The position numbers were made by a program, and so were the translations under genes. Shown in pieces: positions 11,255 to 23,158 of a stretch of DNA of 64,000 nucleotides (position 1 is its first letter; the number at the start of each line of letters is the position of its first letter). Below the pieces are notes generated by a model that was not told the DNA's origin, searched no databases, and saw only the letters and a list, made by a program, of their open reading frames with translations. Origin of the DNA: Dallia pectoralis (Eukaryota > Chordata > Actinopteri > Esociformes > Umbridae); NCBI GenBank assembly GCA_029465975.1, contig CM055745.1, positions 11,025,028 through 11,089,027 on the forward strand, written 5' to 3'.

Positions 11255-11838
11255 CAGTACTATTCAAAAGTTTGGGGCCACATAGAAATGTCCTTGTTTT
11301 GTTAAGTTTGAAGCTGTGCTTTGGGTCATTGCACACTTTCGGGTTTTTATTAAAATATAAGCCTTGTTCTGCTTCACTGACATGTGACTGTCATTGGTTT
11401 TGTGCTTGAATTTGTGGGAGTCTGCTTGCAATTATAATTATTAGTATTGCCAAAATAAATTGTTTCAAAATGGGAAACCATGATTTCCATAACAAATCGA
11501 ACCTATAATTGCCGATGCTCCAGATGCTAAGCTTTTCTAAAAAACATTGCTTCTTTAATCAGCACAGTTTTCCATTGTGCTAACATAATTGCACAATGAT
11601 TTTCTAACAATCAATTAGCCTTTTAAAATGATATGTTTGGATTAGCAAACACTACGTGCCGTTTGAACACAGGGCTGGTTATCTCTTATAATTGGCCTAT
11701 GTAAATATTTCTTAAACAATGCCATTTATAAGATTGTCTACACTGTATTTCTGAGTTAATTCAATGTTATTTCGATGGACCTAAAAGGAGATTTTCTATC
11801 GAAAAAGAAGGACATTTCTAAGTGACCCCGGAAAAGTG
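11255..11838. mobile_element. Internally deleted Tc1 element, both ends intact
   Basis: The left end CAGTACTATTCAAAAGTTTG (from 11255) pairs with the right end, read inverted as CACTTTTCCGGGGTCACTTA. Both then continue with the same AGAAATGTCC sequence. TA dinucleotides flank the element (11253-11254 and 11839-11840), as expected for Tc1/mariner target duplications. Almost all of the transposase gene is gone. The right end lies only about 150 bp before the splice acceptor of tmem86a exon 2, so this copy sits in the preceding intron. Confidence 0.88.
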
Positions 11839-11990
11839 TACCGGACTTGCCTTTTCTACTGCCCCTGAGGAGATTGAACCGTTTCAAAACGTTTATCGAT
11901 ACATGTTAATGTCATGTTAATACATGCATTGGCTGCTTTTCATAATATATTCATCAACTTTACTCACTCAAGTTGTTTCATGTGTTCTAG

Positions 11991-14018
11991 GTGAAAAGTG
12001 AGGGCCCCAAGTTGGTCCCCTTCTTCAAGGCCACATGCGTCTACTTTGTCCTCTGGCTGCCCACGTCCAGCCCCTCTTGGTTCAGCGCCCTCATCAAATG
12101 TCTACCCGTCGTGTGCTTGTGGCTTTTCATCCTGGCCCACGGCTTCGGCTTCGTGTTCGCCCGTTCCAGCGCGCGTAAGATCCTGGCCGGGCTCATCTTC
12201 TCAAGCCTAGGAGATGCTTTTCTCATCTGGCAGGAGCAGGGCTACTTCAGCCACGGTGAGTGATATTGCAGGTGTTCTTGGTTTGTATCCATTTTACGAT
12301 GCACTGGGTTTTGTGACGCCTGGAAGGGTGTTCGGGACGTGTTAACTGGTGGTCCAATCAGCACTTCTGTTCAGGACGTGTTAACTGGTGGTCCAATCAG
12401 CACTTCTGTTCAGGACGTGTTAACTGGTGGTCCAATCAGCACTTCTGTTCAGGACGTGTTAACTGGTGGTCCAATCAGCACTTCTGTTCAGGACGTGTTA
12501 ACTGGTGGTCCAATCAGCACTTCTGTTCAGGACGTGTTAACTGGTGGTCCAATCAGCACTTCTGTTCAGGACGTGTTACTGGTGGTCCAATCAGCTCTTC
12601 TGTTCAGGACGTGTTAACTGGTGGTCCAATCAGCAATTCTGTTTAGGACGTGTTAACTGGTGGTCCAATCAGCACTTCTGTTCAGGACGTGTTAACTGGT
12701 GGTCCAATCAGCACTTCTGTTCAGGACGTGTTAACTGGTGGTCCAATCAGCACTTCTGTTCAGGACGTGTTAACTGGTGGTCCAATCAGCACTTCTGTTC
12801 AGGACGTGTTAACTGGTGGTCCAATCAGCACTTCTGTTCAGGACGTGTTAACTGGTGGTCCAATCAGCACTTCTGTTCAGGACGTGTTAACTGGTGGTCC
12901 AATCAGCACTTCTGTTCAGGACGTGTTAACTGGTGGTCCAATCAGCACTTCTGTTCAGGACGTGTTAACTGGTGGTCCAATCAGCACTTCTGTTCAGGAC
13001 GTGTTAACTGGTGGTCCAATCAGCACTTCTGTTCAGGACGTGTTAACTGGTGGTCCAATCATCACTTCTGTTCAGGACGTGTTAACTGGTGGTCCAATCA
13101 GCACTTCTGTTCAGGACGTGTTAACTGGTGGTCCAATCAGCACTTCTGTTCAGGACGTGTTAACTGGTGGTCCAATCAGCACTTCTGTTCAGGACGTGTT
13201 AACTGGTGGTCCAATCAGCACTTCTGTTCAGGACGTGTTAACTGGTGGTCCAATCAGCACTTCTGTTCAGGACGTGTTAACTGGTGGTCCAATCAGCACT
13301 TCTGTTCAGGACGTGCCACTTCTTGTTTGATGAGATATAGTCGGTTAATTTGAGCACTAATTTAGATGCCTGTTATTACAATAATATTTTCGGGTTCGCA
13401 ACACACAAAGTTCATATGGAGTTGTATTTCCGCTAATAGCCAACCATCTAATCTAATTTTGCAGGACTGTGTTGATAGACCTCACATAAACAACGCATTA
13501 CACGTCAATCCTGAAAATGTGAGATTCAAAACAACAATTTGTCGCTTGCACTTTTCCGACCGCATTTCCGATACTTTTCGCTTTGTCCCACAGGTCTGCT
13601 GATGTTTGCCGTCACCCATGTCCTCTACTCCTCTGCTTTCGGTATGAAGCCCTTGAACCTTCGTGCCGGCCTGGTGATCGGCGCCATGTCGGCCGTGAGT
13701 TACCTCCTGCTCTACCCCTACCTCTCTGGCCCGTTCACTTACTTGGTGGGGGTCTACACCGCCCTGATCGGCTTCATGGGATGGCGTGCCGTGGCGGGCC
13801 TCCAGCTGACCAATGACTTGTGGACCTGGACCAAGATGTCGTCGTGCATCGGCGCCGTGCTCTTCATTGTCTCCGACCTGACCATCGCCGTTAACAAGTT
13901 CTGCTTCCCGGTGCCGTACTCGCGCGCCATCATCATGGCCACCTACTACGCCGCGCAGATGCTGATCGCCCTCTCCGCCGTCGAGTGCCAGGACGCCGAG
14001 GCAAGGAAGAAGGCCTGA
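11991..14018 (+). CDS. tmem86a: tmem86a, lysoplasmalogenase (two visible coding exons; first exon missing)
   Basis: Exon A is 11991-12255 (acceptor ...TTCTAG before 11991, donor GTGAGT at 12256) and exon B is 13594-14018 (acceptor CACAG before 13594). They join in frame through a split glycine codon and give 229 residues ending in a TGA stop at 14016-14018. The translation (VKSEGPKLVPFFKATCVYFV..., GDAFLIWQEQGYFSHG|LLMFAVTH..., SDLTIAVNKFCFPVPYSRA) matches vertebrate TMEM86A, which is about 240 residues long, so only a short N-terminal exon is absent. About eight hydrophobic segments are visible, as expected for the YhhN/TMEM86 family, with the conserved acidic residues in GDAFLIW and ISDLTIA. 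Known role: an endoplasmic-reticulum membrane enzyme that hydrolyses the vinyl-ether bond of lysoplasmalogen. The reading frame is intact and GC-rich compared with its surroundings. TMEM86B is the main alternative; the N-terminal KSEGPKLVPFFKATCVYF block favours TMEM86A. Confidence 0.95.
12338..13316. repeat. 39-bp minisatellite in tmem86a intron, about 25 copies
   Basis: Highly uniform 39-bp units fill most of the intron between the two tmem86a exons. Each includes GTTAACTGGTGGTCCAATCA followed by GCACTTCTGTTCAGGACGT. Units near 12577 and 12620 carry small changes (a 2-bp loss, AGCTCTTC, AGCAATTC, GTTTAGG), and one near 13060 reads CAATCATCAC. As 39 is 13 codons, two frames stay open across the array; these are spurious. 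Confidence 0.98.
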
Positions 14019-15790
14019 ATGGAGGCGAAAGAGCTGAGTGGTCGGAAGGACGTGAACGAGACCGCGGATGTCCCGCAGACATATTCCAGTGACAGTTCCC
14101 CACCCCCCCCCCCCCCGAGCCTATGCTTTGGTTGTAGTGTGGCAGGCGCCCACCCTTGTTCCCATGGAAACGTGTATTCTACCACCAGCCTGCCCCTGTG
14201 CTAGTTTGACAGTCTCTCACCATAGTTACTACGATGACAGTGATAGTTCTCAGAAATACACCCGAATTACGGAGATAAGTGTTACCACTCTCGCACCTTA
14301 CTGCCCGGGTTTTGAGTCGAAATAGTGATAGCTTTGTTATTTCGTTTGGAAGTGAGCTTTTTGAGCTTTTAATGACGTGTGTGTGTGTGTGTGTGTGTCT
14401 GGCTGTGTTCAGGAATTCCTGGCACAGGGTGAGATTGTGAGTTATTTTGACCCGCTAATATAGTTCTTTATTCTGCTCCCCACATATCTACCTTGTGATG
14501 TGGTCGACTAGGGCAATTTATAACGGCTGCACTTTTCTACGGCATATTGCCACTATCAGACCACCGCCGTTGTGCTTTTCACTGGATCTGGAGTTCTTTT
14601 AGGACAAGTCTTATGGATCCAGAGCATTTTTTTACACTATAATATGGAGCTGACGTGTCATGATATGATTGTGATTTCAACTTCTGACTCAAACCCTTGC
14701 CCTCCGAAGGTGACACATGCTAATTTGCCCCTTCAGCTGCCCTCTTCTGAATATTGCAGAGATAAATATAAATGTGTTTGTAGAGGCTTTGCTTTCATGA
14801 GGTCACACGATTTCTGAAGTGAAAAAGGCGGTGAAATTCGTTGTCTTCTTACGTTCATTTTACCAGGAGCTAGATGATCATTATATATATTATATACATA
14901 TTATGTACGTAAAGATGTCTGGACACATCTTATCGGCACGTGCGTGGCCCTTATTTCAAGTCTTCAACGGTCTCGTCTCGCGGTACCTGCCAATGTAAAT
15001 CAAAGTGTTATGTATGAGATTTCTAACTTCTTAGTCTCGATTGCTCTCGAAGTTGTCAAAGGCCCGTCTGCGTGTGCGCCAGACAGCCAAACGGTCGGCA
15101 GATCCCACATAACCAGGACGATTGTTTTTCATCTGTCTAATGAGCCGACAACAATAACAATTTTCTGACCGCGAAGAACAGAAAGGACAGATGAGAGAAG
15201 CACCAATTCAAGCTGTAGAAGGCACCAATGAGTTTGTTTTCTTCGGTGCACGGCGTGTCGTCTAAAGGGATCGTTGTTCTTGGATGGTTTCATCCATCAG
15301 TTTATTCTGTATTTTAGTGTGTGCGTTTCTGTACGTGTGTTTTCTGAGGCATCTTGCAATGTTTCTCTTACAGACACAGTTCGTATAGGTTACACTTGGC
15401 AACCATGTACTTCACAACCTCGTACTGTTTCTCCAGCTGTTTTTGATTTTTAGATGTAACTGGAGATGCCCTTATTGCTGGAGAATTTTTACCGACCAAC
15501 GGTTTGCTTTTGGTCTTAGAAAGTGTCAGTAAAGTGACATTTTGGCCCTGTTTGGCAATTGGGTTTTCAGAGAAGAACTAAGGGCCAACGAAGGAAGAGA
15601 ACTAACAGCCAACGAAGGAAGAGAACTGGCCTTTGCTTTCATTTAATGAACACAGAGGTTCTGTAGATACTGTAAATATTCTGCTACGGCAATTATCTAG
15701 TGTTTTTTCCTTGGTGTACCAGCTTTTGAGCAATGTGTTGCTCAAAAAAATACGTTCAAAATAAACTGAAGACTGGTGTGAGTGGGAACT
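14019..15790 (+). other. tmem86a: tmem86a 3' untranslated region
   Basis: From the stop codon to the first good poly(A) signal there is no competing coding frame. The stretch holds a C-rich tract (14102-14117) and a (GT)n run (about 14378-14398). The UTR length of about 1.75 kb is an inference from the signal position; earlier alternative ends cannot be excluded. Confidence 0.6.
15760..15765 (+). terminator. Candidate poly(A) signal of tmem86a
   Basis: AATAAA followed within about 15 bases by a GT-rich stretch (GGTGTGAGTGGG) and then TTGTGTTT, the usual downstream-element pattern. It is the first canonical hexamer with such a context after the stop codon. Confidence 0.6.
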
Positions 15791-15921
15791 GTTCCATTGT
15801 GTTTCTAAAAGTCAGCTTGATTCTGTGGGTCAGTAGATATAGTGCAACCGGAAAGAGTGTTACAGCCTTATTCCAATAGTGATTCAATACATTTTTCCCT
15901 CAATTCTACACACAATACCCT

Positions 15922-16133
15922 ATAATGACAAAGTGAAAAACGTTTGTTTATTGTTTAATCGGGTTCAAGTCTAGGCTCTGGCTGGGACACTCAAAGACAT
16001 TCACAGGGTTGTCCCAAAGACACTACAATAATGACAAAGTGAAAAACGTTTGTTTATTGTTTAATCGGGTTCAAGTCTAGGCTCTGGCTGGGACACTCAA
16101 AGACATTCACAGGGTTGTCCCAAAGACACTACT
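15922..16133. repeat. 106-bp tandem duplication inside the Tc1 element
   Basis: Two practically identical 106-bp copies abut, each running from ATAATGACAAAGTG to CAAAGACACTAC. They contain Tc1 sequence, including the reverse complement of codons for the C-terminal transposase. The duplication arose after the element inserted. Confidence 0.95.
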
Positions 16134-16166
16134 TTGTTATCTTCGCTGAGTGCTTAGGGTGGTTGT

Positions 16167-17828
16167 CAGAGGTGGTAAAAGTACTCAGAAGTTATACTCA
16201 AGTAAAAGTATTTGTACTTAAATACACTATTACTCCAGTACAAGTAGAAAGTCCTCCATTAAAATATCACTTGAGTAAAAGTACAAAAGTATCCGATTTA
16301 AAAAGTACTTAAGTACTGGAAGTAAAAGTAAATATTCAAATTAACTGTAAATATTAATAATTAATCAAAGCAATTGTTTTCGGGTGATATCCAATGTTTT
16401 TATTGAACAAATTATAACATTATATACTGCAATTAAGATTAAGATCAGATTTCCTATCAATGAAGCACCTAAAAAGGATAGTTCACCCAAAAATGAAAAT
16501 TGTGTCATCATTTACTCACCCTCAAGTTGTTTCAAACCTGTATGAATGTCTTTCTTCTGCTTATCTCTGCAAGATAGATAGAAAGAATGGATTAATATAT
16601 GTGCATTTCCCCAAGTATAAAACTGTTATAAACAACCATATACAGTAGCTTACATGTGGCTTGCCAGCTTTATTGAAACAATTGTTTACAAGTTATCAAT
16701 GCAGTGATAGATAGCTAAGTTAGCAAAGGGTGTGCTGGCCTCACATGATGTAAGAGCTGCCTATGTGTGGCACAGGAAAAATCCACATTCACTTTTTATA
16801 ATTTAAATTTCTGAAATTATCTGCTGTTATTTTGTAACCTGTTTAATGTCATGGTGGTGTGCTGTGCAGTGAGATGTTTTCACATTAAACAGTGTGCAGT
16901 GAAAAAAAAAGTTTGGGAAACACTGAGCTAACGTTAGTATGGCAAATTTGACTCCAAGTCTACCCCCGACTGGATCATCCATGACCGATGGATCGGCAGC
17001 ATGCAGGGAAGAACCAACCATTTTCCAATAAAAAAACTTAACCTCATCAGGAATCGATGCTGGTCACTCTCCTGAACTGTTAATTTTCACTAGTGAATAT
17101 GAATATCCACCGAATGTCCATCGTAAAACTAACTTTACCGCGCTATCAATATTGACTATTGTTAGCTAGGCTAGCTGTGTACAAGGCACATTTCAATATG
17201 AAATCAAATCACTCGGCAAACAATAGTAACAAAAATAACGTTAACTCACCTCAATATGTTTTTGCAAATTTGAAGGTGAAGTTTGAAAGGCTGAAATGTC
17301 ATTCACTCGTGGCAGGCAAAGTTGACATCTCAACAGATACGAATCTCCCTTGAGACCAATGAATTTGAACATATCCCGTAGATATGGCCATGGGTGATGA
17401 TCCCTGTCGGTGTCGGGAATCTCATTGCTGGGCGAGCTGGCAGCGAGAGCTGCGTGTTCACCTGTTTCAACGCCGGACATCTTCTACTTCACAATGACGG
17501 ACTGACAACAACTAGCATAGGCTAGCCTATGTGCGCGTGTGCTGGGAAAGAGCTCGCGGCCTTTTTTAAAGGAGCCCTACGGCCTCGCGCATTGTTTTTT
17601 TATTAAGAAAAAGACGTTTTTCATTGTTTTGGAAAGCCAGTGTAATAATACTTGGAGCGGGCATGGGGAAATGTATCGGAGTAAAAAGTACATTTTGTCT
17701 TTAATATTGTAGTGGAGTAAAAGTAAAAGTAGATGCAAATAAAAAATACTCAAGTAAAGTACAGATACCCGAAAAAAATACTTGAGTAAAGTAACGAAGT
17801 ATTTTTACTTCGTTACTTACCACCCCTG
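16167..17828 (-). mobile_element. hAT transposon nested inside Tc1
   Basis: The left end CAGAGGTGGTAAAAGTACT and the right end, read inverted as CAGGGGTGGTAAGTAACGAA, are hAT-type termini. A perfect 8-bp target duplication GTGGTTGT flanks the element at 16159-16166 and 17829-17836; without the insertion the Tc1 sequence reads through continuously. Subterminal regions are full of AAGTA-type short repeats. Inside, the minus strand keeps remnants of a transposase N-terminus: a BED-like finger (RCQLCLPRV ... SPSNLQKHIE, about 17250-17400) and a stretch with HAADPSVMDDP (about 16960-17010). A block at 16474-16560 (GGATAGTTCACCCAAAAATG onward) is a common teleost dispersed repeat, probably a third layer. 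Confidence 0.93.
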
Positions 17829-17836
17829 GTGGTTGT

Positions 17837-18540
17837 CCTGTTGGAAGATGAACCTTCACCCCAGTCTGAGGTCCAGAGCGCTCTGTAGCAGATTTTCATC
17901 AATGATGTCTCTGTAGATTGCTGCATTCATCTTTCCCTCTATCCTGACTAGCCTCCCAGTTCCTGCCGCTGAAAAACATCCCCACAGCATGATGCTGCTA
18001 CCACCATGCCTCACTGTAGAGATGGTATTGGCTAGTTGATGAGCGGTGCCTGTTTTCCCCCAGACATGATGCTTGGCATTCAGGCCAAAGACTTCAATAT
18101 TTGTTTCATAAGACCAGAGGTTCTTGTTTCTCTTTGTCTGAGAGTCTTTCAGTTGCCTTTTGGCAAACTCCAGGCCGGGTGTCATGTGCCTTTTACTGAG
18201 AAATGTCTTCCATCTGTCCACTCATACAGGCCTGATTGGCAGAGTGCTGGAGATAGGATTGTCCTTCTGGAAGGTTCTCCTCTTTTCTGTCAGAGTGACC
18301 ATCTGGTTCTTGGACAACTCCCTGACTAAGGCCTTTCACCCCCATTCACTCAGTTTGGCCAGACAGCCAACATTAGGATGAGTCCTGGTGGTTCCAAACC
18401 TCTTCCATTTATGGATGATGGAGGCCACTGTGCTCATTGGGACCTTCAATGCTGCATAACTTTTTTGGTACCCCTTCACAGATCTGTGCCTTGATACAAT
18501 CCTGTCTCGAATGTCTACAGGCAATTCCTTAGACTTGGCT
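17837..18540 (-). pseudogene. Tc1 transposase remnant, broken, catalytic D changed
   Basis: The minus strand encodes recognisable SB-like Tc1 blocks. The N-terminal helix-turn-helix part runs from about 18524 (MPVDIRDRIVSRHRS... STVASIIHKWKRFGTT). The catalytic part runs from 18221 ([43 protein letters not shown]). The two parts are in different frames, so at least one frameshift separates them. The segment [11 protein letters not shown] has tyrosine where family members have the first catalytic aspartate (usually WSDET). The C-terminal part continues on the far side of the nested hAT. It cannot be active. Confidence 0.85.
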
Positions 18541-18680
18541 TGGTTTGTTTAATAGATTTCCATAACCATTGTGTGTAAAATTTGGAGGATTTTTTTTATT
18601 GATTCATTTTGAAATATGGCTGTAACATAACAAAATGTAGAAAAAGCGAAGTGCTGTGAATACTTTCCAGATGCGCTGTA

Positions 18681-19603
18681 AAGGTACTGGTTTTTAAACG
18701 TTTTGATAACATTAAGTATGTTAGAAACAGAAATATCAAGGTCTCTGCAAATGGACTTGTGGCCTTAAAATTGTCCGTTTTTTTGCCACAAAAAATGGAC
18801 AATGAGTTGAAATGTCAGGTTTTATACAGTAGTGTTTTGAGATAATGAATTTTTGAATTTCCATTAGTCGTATATATCACAATTAAAACAGGTTGGAAAT
18901 GTTTCACTTTATGTGTTGTACATCTACAATTTCTCAAGATGGAACTTTTTTAATGATCAACCAGGACCCATTAGATTCAGAAAAAATAGAGGATATGTTG
19001 CCAATGGGAAAGAAGTTATTGGTTATGAAGCCAATTTAATAGATGGTCCGGTTTTTGTTTTGGTTGCTGTGTAAAAGGACAACCTGTAGGTCACCTCAGG
19101 TGTGTTTTGCACACATGTAACCAAAGAGCTGTGAAACCACGGAATGTGGAATGTATTGGAATCTCAGTTGTAGATTGCCCTGTGTTGACAATAATTATAT
19201 AGGATTCATTTTTAGCACTATGTAGGTAATTTGTAAGATGCTGTTATTGTTCGGTTGGCTTCCTACACAAAAACAGTCACGAGATATGCAGTAGCTTCAA
19301 GTAGGTGAAACATGACACCTGGGAACAATGGACGCCTGCATCCTGTCCAACCACGAACGGCAATCTGTATTGAGCATCATTTGATCTATCAACAACCCTT
19401 TTGTTCTTTCTTCCTCCGACGGGAGGTGAGTCATCTGTGTGTGTGTGTCATTCATGTATTTTCTCTGATTAGGGACAGAGTACACATTGGGCTATTTTAG
19501 GATTCTGTATTTGACTTGTGTTTGCTTGTCTCTAAATGACCGCCTGAAATCATTCAGCTGTTTGCACATTTCTTGTTGCGTATGTGAAGATTAATTGTCT
19601 TTA
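18681..19603. other. Intergenic stretch
   Basis: No gene, RNA or transposon end was recognised between the Tc1 right terminus and the 36-bp minisatellite. Short frames of 60-70 codons show no family resemblance. Confidence 0.5.
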
Positions 19604-19938
19604 CACCCTGACACATTGTTCCTCCATATGAGGGATCCACACCCTGACACATTGTTCCTCCATATGAGGGATCCACACCCTGACACATTGTTCCTCCTTA
19701 TGAGGGAACCACAACCTGACACATTGTTCCTCCATATGAGGGATCCACACCCTGACACATTGTTCCTCCATATGAGGGATCCACACCCTGACACATTGTT
19801 CCTCCTTATGAGGGAACCACAACCTGACACATTGTTCCTCCTTATGAGGGAACCACAACCTGACACATTGTTCCTCCTTATGAAGGAACCACACCCTGAC
19901 ACATTGTTCCTCCTTATGAGGGATCCACACCCTGACGC
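19604..19938. repeat. 36-bp minisatellite, about 9 copies
   Basis: Units built on ACCCTGACACATTGTTCCTC followed by CATATGAGGGATCC occur in two main versions, CATATGAGGGATCCACAC and TTATGAGGGAACCACAAC. They are arranged in short alternating runs, which suggests blocks were copied together. The 36-bp period leaves frames open on both strands; these are spurious. Confidence 0.97.
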
Positions 19939-22900
19939 TTTTTCTTACAATTGGTAACTAATAAATACTGTAATCTGTTTTCTGTTCCTTCCTCGTGGCC
20001 AGTAATGCATCACTCTACCATTAAGCTGGATGATGACATGTGTATAGTTCTATAGTTGAGGACAATTGTCATAATTAAACAATGCATATGTAGTTTATAG
20101 TTTAATGTAGTATACTGCCTCTTTATTTACATTAAGACCTTTTCATCACAATTGTTTGTTCAACCCATTGTATATCTGTTTCCATATCCAAAACAGAGGG
20201 TGTTACCTACATTTCTAAAATAGTGTTTAGTGTTTTCTTTCTTTTTGAAACTGCTGTGATCATGAACGTCAGCTTTGGAGAGGACTGGTTTTGCTGTTGA
20301 CGATTTTAAGATGCACTGTGGGGGTTTAGTCTATTATCTGCCAGTAGTTGTAAAAGTGGTGCTCACAAGCATTTAATTGTCATTAAATCGTGTCCTGTCA
20401 TCTTTTTTGTATGCTAGGTTATGACAGCAAAAAATCACATAATATGTTCTTTGCCATTTTTATTTGTTACAAATCCAGTTTGTAACATATATCACAAACA
20501 TTTCAAGTGTTCTGAATTCCACAGTGCATCTTCAAGCAAACCTTTGTGGAATGTCCATGATCAGGTTTTTAACACTCGTGGAATGAATGGTTCATTTGAT
20601 ATTTTTGTTTCTTTGCATGTGCAAAAAAGTATTATTCTTAACTTTTCAAGTCATAAGTGAAAGCAATGGCAACATTTTGACTTAATCAGGTGTCTGATAT
20701 ATTGCCAAAATGAACTTTATTCTTTTACATGTAGAGTGGACATTCTAAAGCTGGCATTGCGTTGAAAATGAATACTGAGTTTGGTTTGTGGTTGTCTTTT
20801 GAACTTTGATAAGGAGTGCTATTGATTTCATTTGTCCTTGACCTTCATTTTGTGTATTAAGAGGACTTCATTATGTTAATATGTAGGGATATAAAGGACC
20901 ATATTGTTCCTTTTGGTAGTCAGATGATCTTAATGTGAAATAAATGCGAATACAATGCAACCTCATAGCATTCTGTTGTATTTTTCTCTATGTGGTTATT
21001 TCATAATAAATCATTAGAATATAAAAATATGTATTTTCTTTAACCTCTCAATAAGTGTGATGGTAAAGATAAGCTTCACTGCCTTTAGCATAATGCCTGT
21101 GTCTGCATTCCAGAATTACGTTTTCAGATAATGGACACGACTAACACTTATTACTGTGATGCATCAACTAAGATGGGGGACACATTCACATGAAAAGATG
21201 AAGTTCTTTGTAATAAGATATACAATCAAACATGTCCTCTTATTGCACCTTTCTTGGATCCTTCAAAACTGTTGGAAAAGCATTCCAGATGATTACCTTA
21301 TGAAGCTGGTTGACAGAATGCCAATAGTGTGGACAGCTGCCATTGAGGCAAATGATGGCACCTTTTGAGGGAGGGATTCTGTTTATGGGGTTTCATCATT
21401 TTGAGACTGGAGACGTCATTACAAGTTGCATTTTCAGTTGAATTTCGGTAAACTACTTTAGCTGTGCATTTTGACAATAATCCGGATTTGCAATGGAGGT
21501 TGAACGATGACCAGTTCTCTATATATAATTTAAAAAAACGATACAGCCTCAAATGCACTTGGCAGGGACTCCTACGACCAGGGGAATGCTATTTCAATCC
21601 CCATGTAAACATAAGAGCCCTAAAATGGATATTTACGACTCTTTTGGCTTTTGCCAAACAAAGACTGACAAGAGGAAATTAGGAACTTAAAAATGGACAG
21701 TGATTGGGGAAACAGGTGTGGGCAGTGAACAACAAGACAAGTGTCTGTGATCCAAACGAGGGACAGGGGGCGTTGGTTTTCAATGGCACAGAAATCCTGC
21801 TGTTCTAGGATGTGACAATAATACTTTCTCAATTCCTCTTGAGCTTATTTCAACTGTATTGTTCCCCATTTGGAGGGACATTATTGCAACCATAACTATA
21901 TCAATAGTGAGTTCTGTTCTGTTTTTTTTATTGACTGGCTGTGGGTGAAACTACCAGCTTATTGCTGTGGGAAAAGCACACATGCCGTGGTTTCTGCTGT
22001 TGGAACATGGCTCTGCCAATGAAGCTCATTCAGACGAGGCCAAGTTTCTCCATCAAAGGACCACACTAAAACCTTCTAATAAAGAGCCTCTCTGTTTGTC
22101 AGAATAAAATAAGGTTGGCAATGACTATCAACTGTGTTGTTGAGTTAGATATTATTGAGGTAGCTTCAGTCAATCCATGTCTGTCACCAGATGATTTTGT
22201 GTATAGGGATGAAATATAGATATATTAGTAGAGTGAATTCTACAGCTGGCTGGATTTGCTTCCTTTACCTTTTTCCTATAGGTGTAATGAAAGCATGGAA
22301 CTTTGGTAAAAATATAACGATGTAGTATTAAGCTATACAAAGGTTCAAAATCAATTGATAAATTACTTTTTAATCAACGGATAAACCTTTCAACCCCAGG
22401 ACAAACAAACAATGGCGTAGTGATTTGAGTCTCTCAGGTGCCAATAAAAACAGAATATTTTTCAGCTCTCCCGTCAGCCACATGTATATGTTCTAGTATT
22501 CATTTGCAACATATATCTGTTTCTAGAGTGTTGTCTTCAACCAAATTATCTTAATTATATACTACCCGAAAAATATGTATTGCCTAAGAGCACAAACATT
22601 TTCTAGTTTTCTTTTCCTGAATACAGTGCACCCCTTGTCCCCAAACATAATGGGGCGTAAGCCACTTTGATGATTTCACATATATTTTTGGACTCCAGAA
22701 ACGTGCTCCCAAAGGCACGTGAAAAGTTGATTCAGTAATTCTGTTTCTTCATGGTAGTTTCACGTTTCAGAGGTTCAAACAGAAGTTAACTTCAATTAAT
22801 AGATCAAAAAATAAACATGAGATAAAAAGTACCATTAATGCTGACATAAAACCCAGAACAGGAAGGAAGGACCAAATAAGGGCACGTGGGGCAACAAAAG

Positions 22901-23158
22901 ACCAGGAAAGAGCAGCACAGGTCAAGACAAAACTAAACACACCTAAAACTGGTCCCCGTCGGCTGGAAGCGTTAGAAGTACAGTTTTCACAGTCCATATT
23001 ACTTCGTGCCATAGACCCAAAGAAGTCTTACTAAAAAATAAATCTGTATAAAATCCTAAATTAAAATGCATGGTCAGTTGTTGTGATACATTTAAGATCA
23101 CAGGCCTGTACCATGGTATTCGTACATTAAATATTTCCAACAGACTTAAAATTGCGAT
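19939..23158. other. 3.2-kb AT-rich stretch, nothing recognised
   Basis: This is the longest array-free stretch in which I see no gene, transposon end or RNA gene. The longest frames are below 90 codons. One on the minus strand (22767-23012) is hydrophobic but resembles no family I know. It may be unique intergenic DNA or very old repeats. Confidence 0.5.

Larger units (their letters stand above)
15840..18678 (-). mobile_element. SB-like Tc1 element, interrupted by a nested hAT
   Basis: The left end TAGTGCAACCGGAAAGAGTG and the right end, read inverted as CAGCGCATCTGGAAAGTATT, are imperfect terminal repeats bordered by TA at 15838-15839 and 18679-18680. The transposase lies on the minus strand. 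A 106-bp segment near the left end is duplicated in tandem (15922-16027, 16028-16133). A complete hAT element (16167-17828) interrupts the coding region. Without the hAT and the duplication the element is about 1.06 kb, shorter than a full Tc1 of about 1.6 kb. Confidence 0.88.

Noticed and set aside
12339..13353. Long open frames of 13-residue repeats within the tmem86a intron
   Set aside because: They follow from the 39-bp period of an intronic minisatellite between clear splice sites; there is no start context or family.
22767..23012. 81-codon hydrophobic frame on the minus strand
   Set aside because: It has hydrophobic segments but no family resemblance, no splice context and no conservation evidence; length is within chance for this region.
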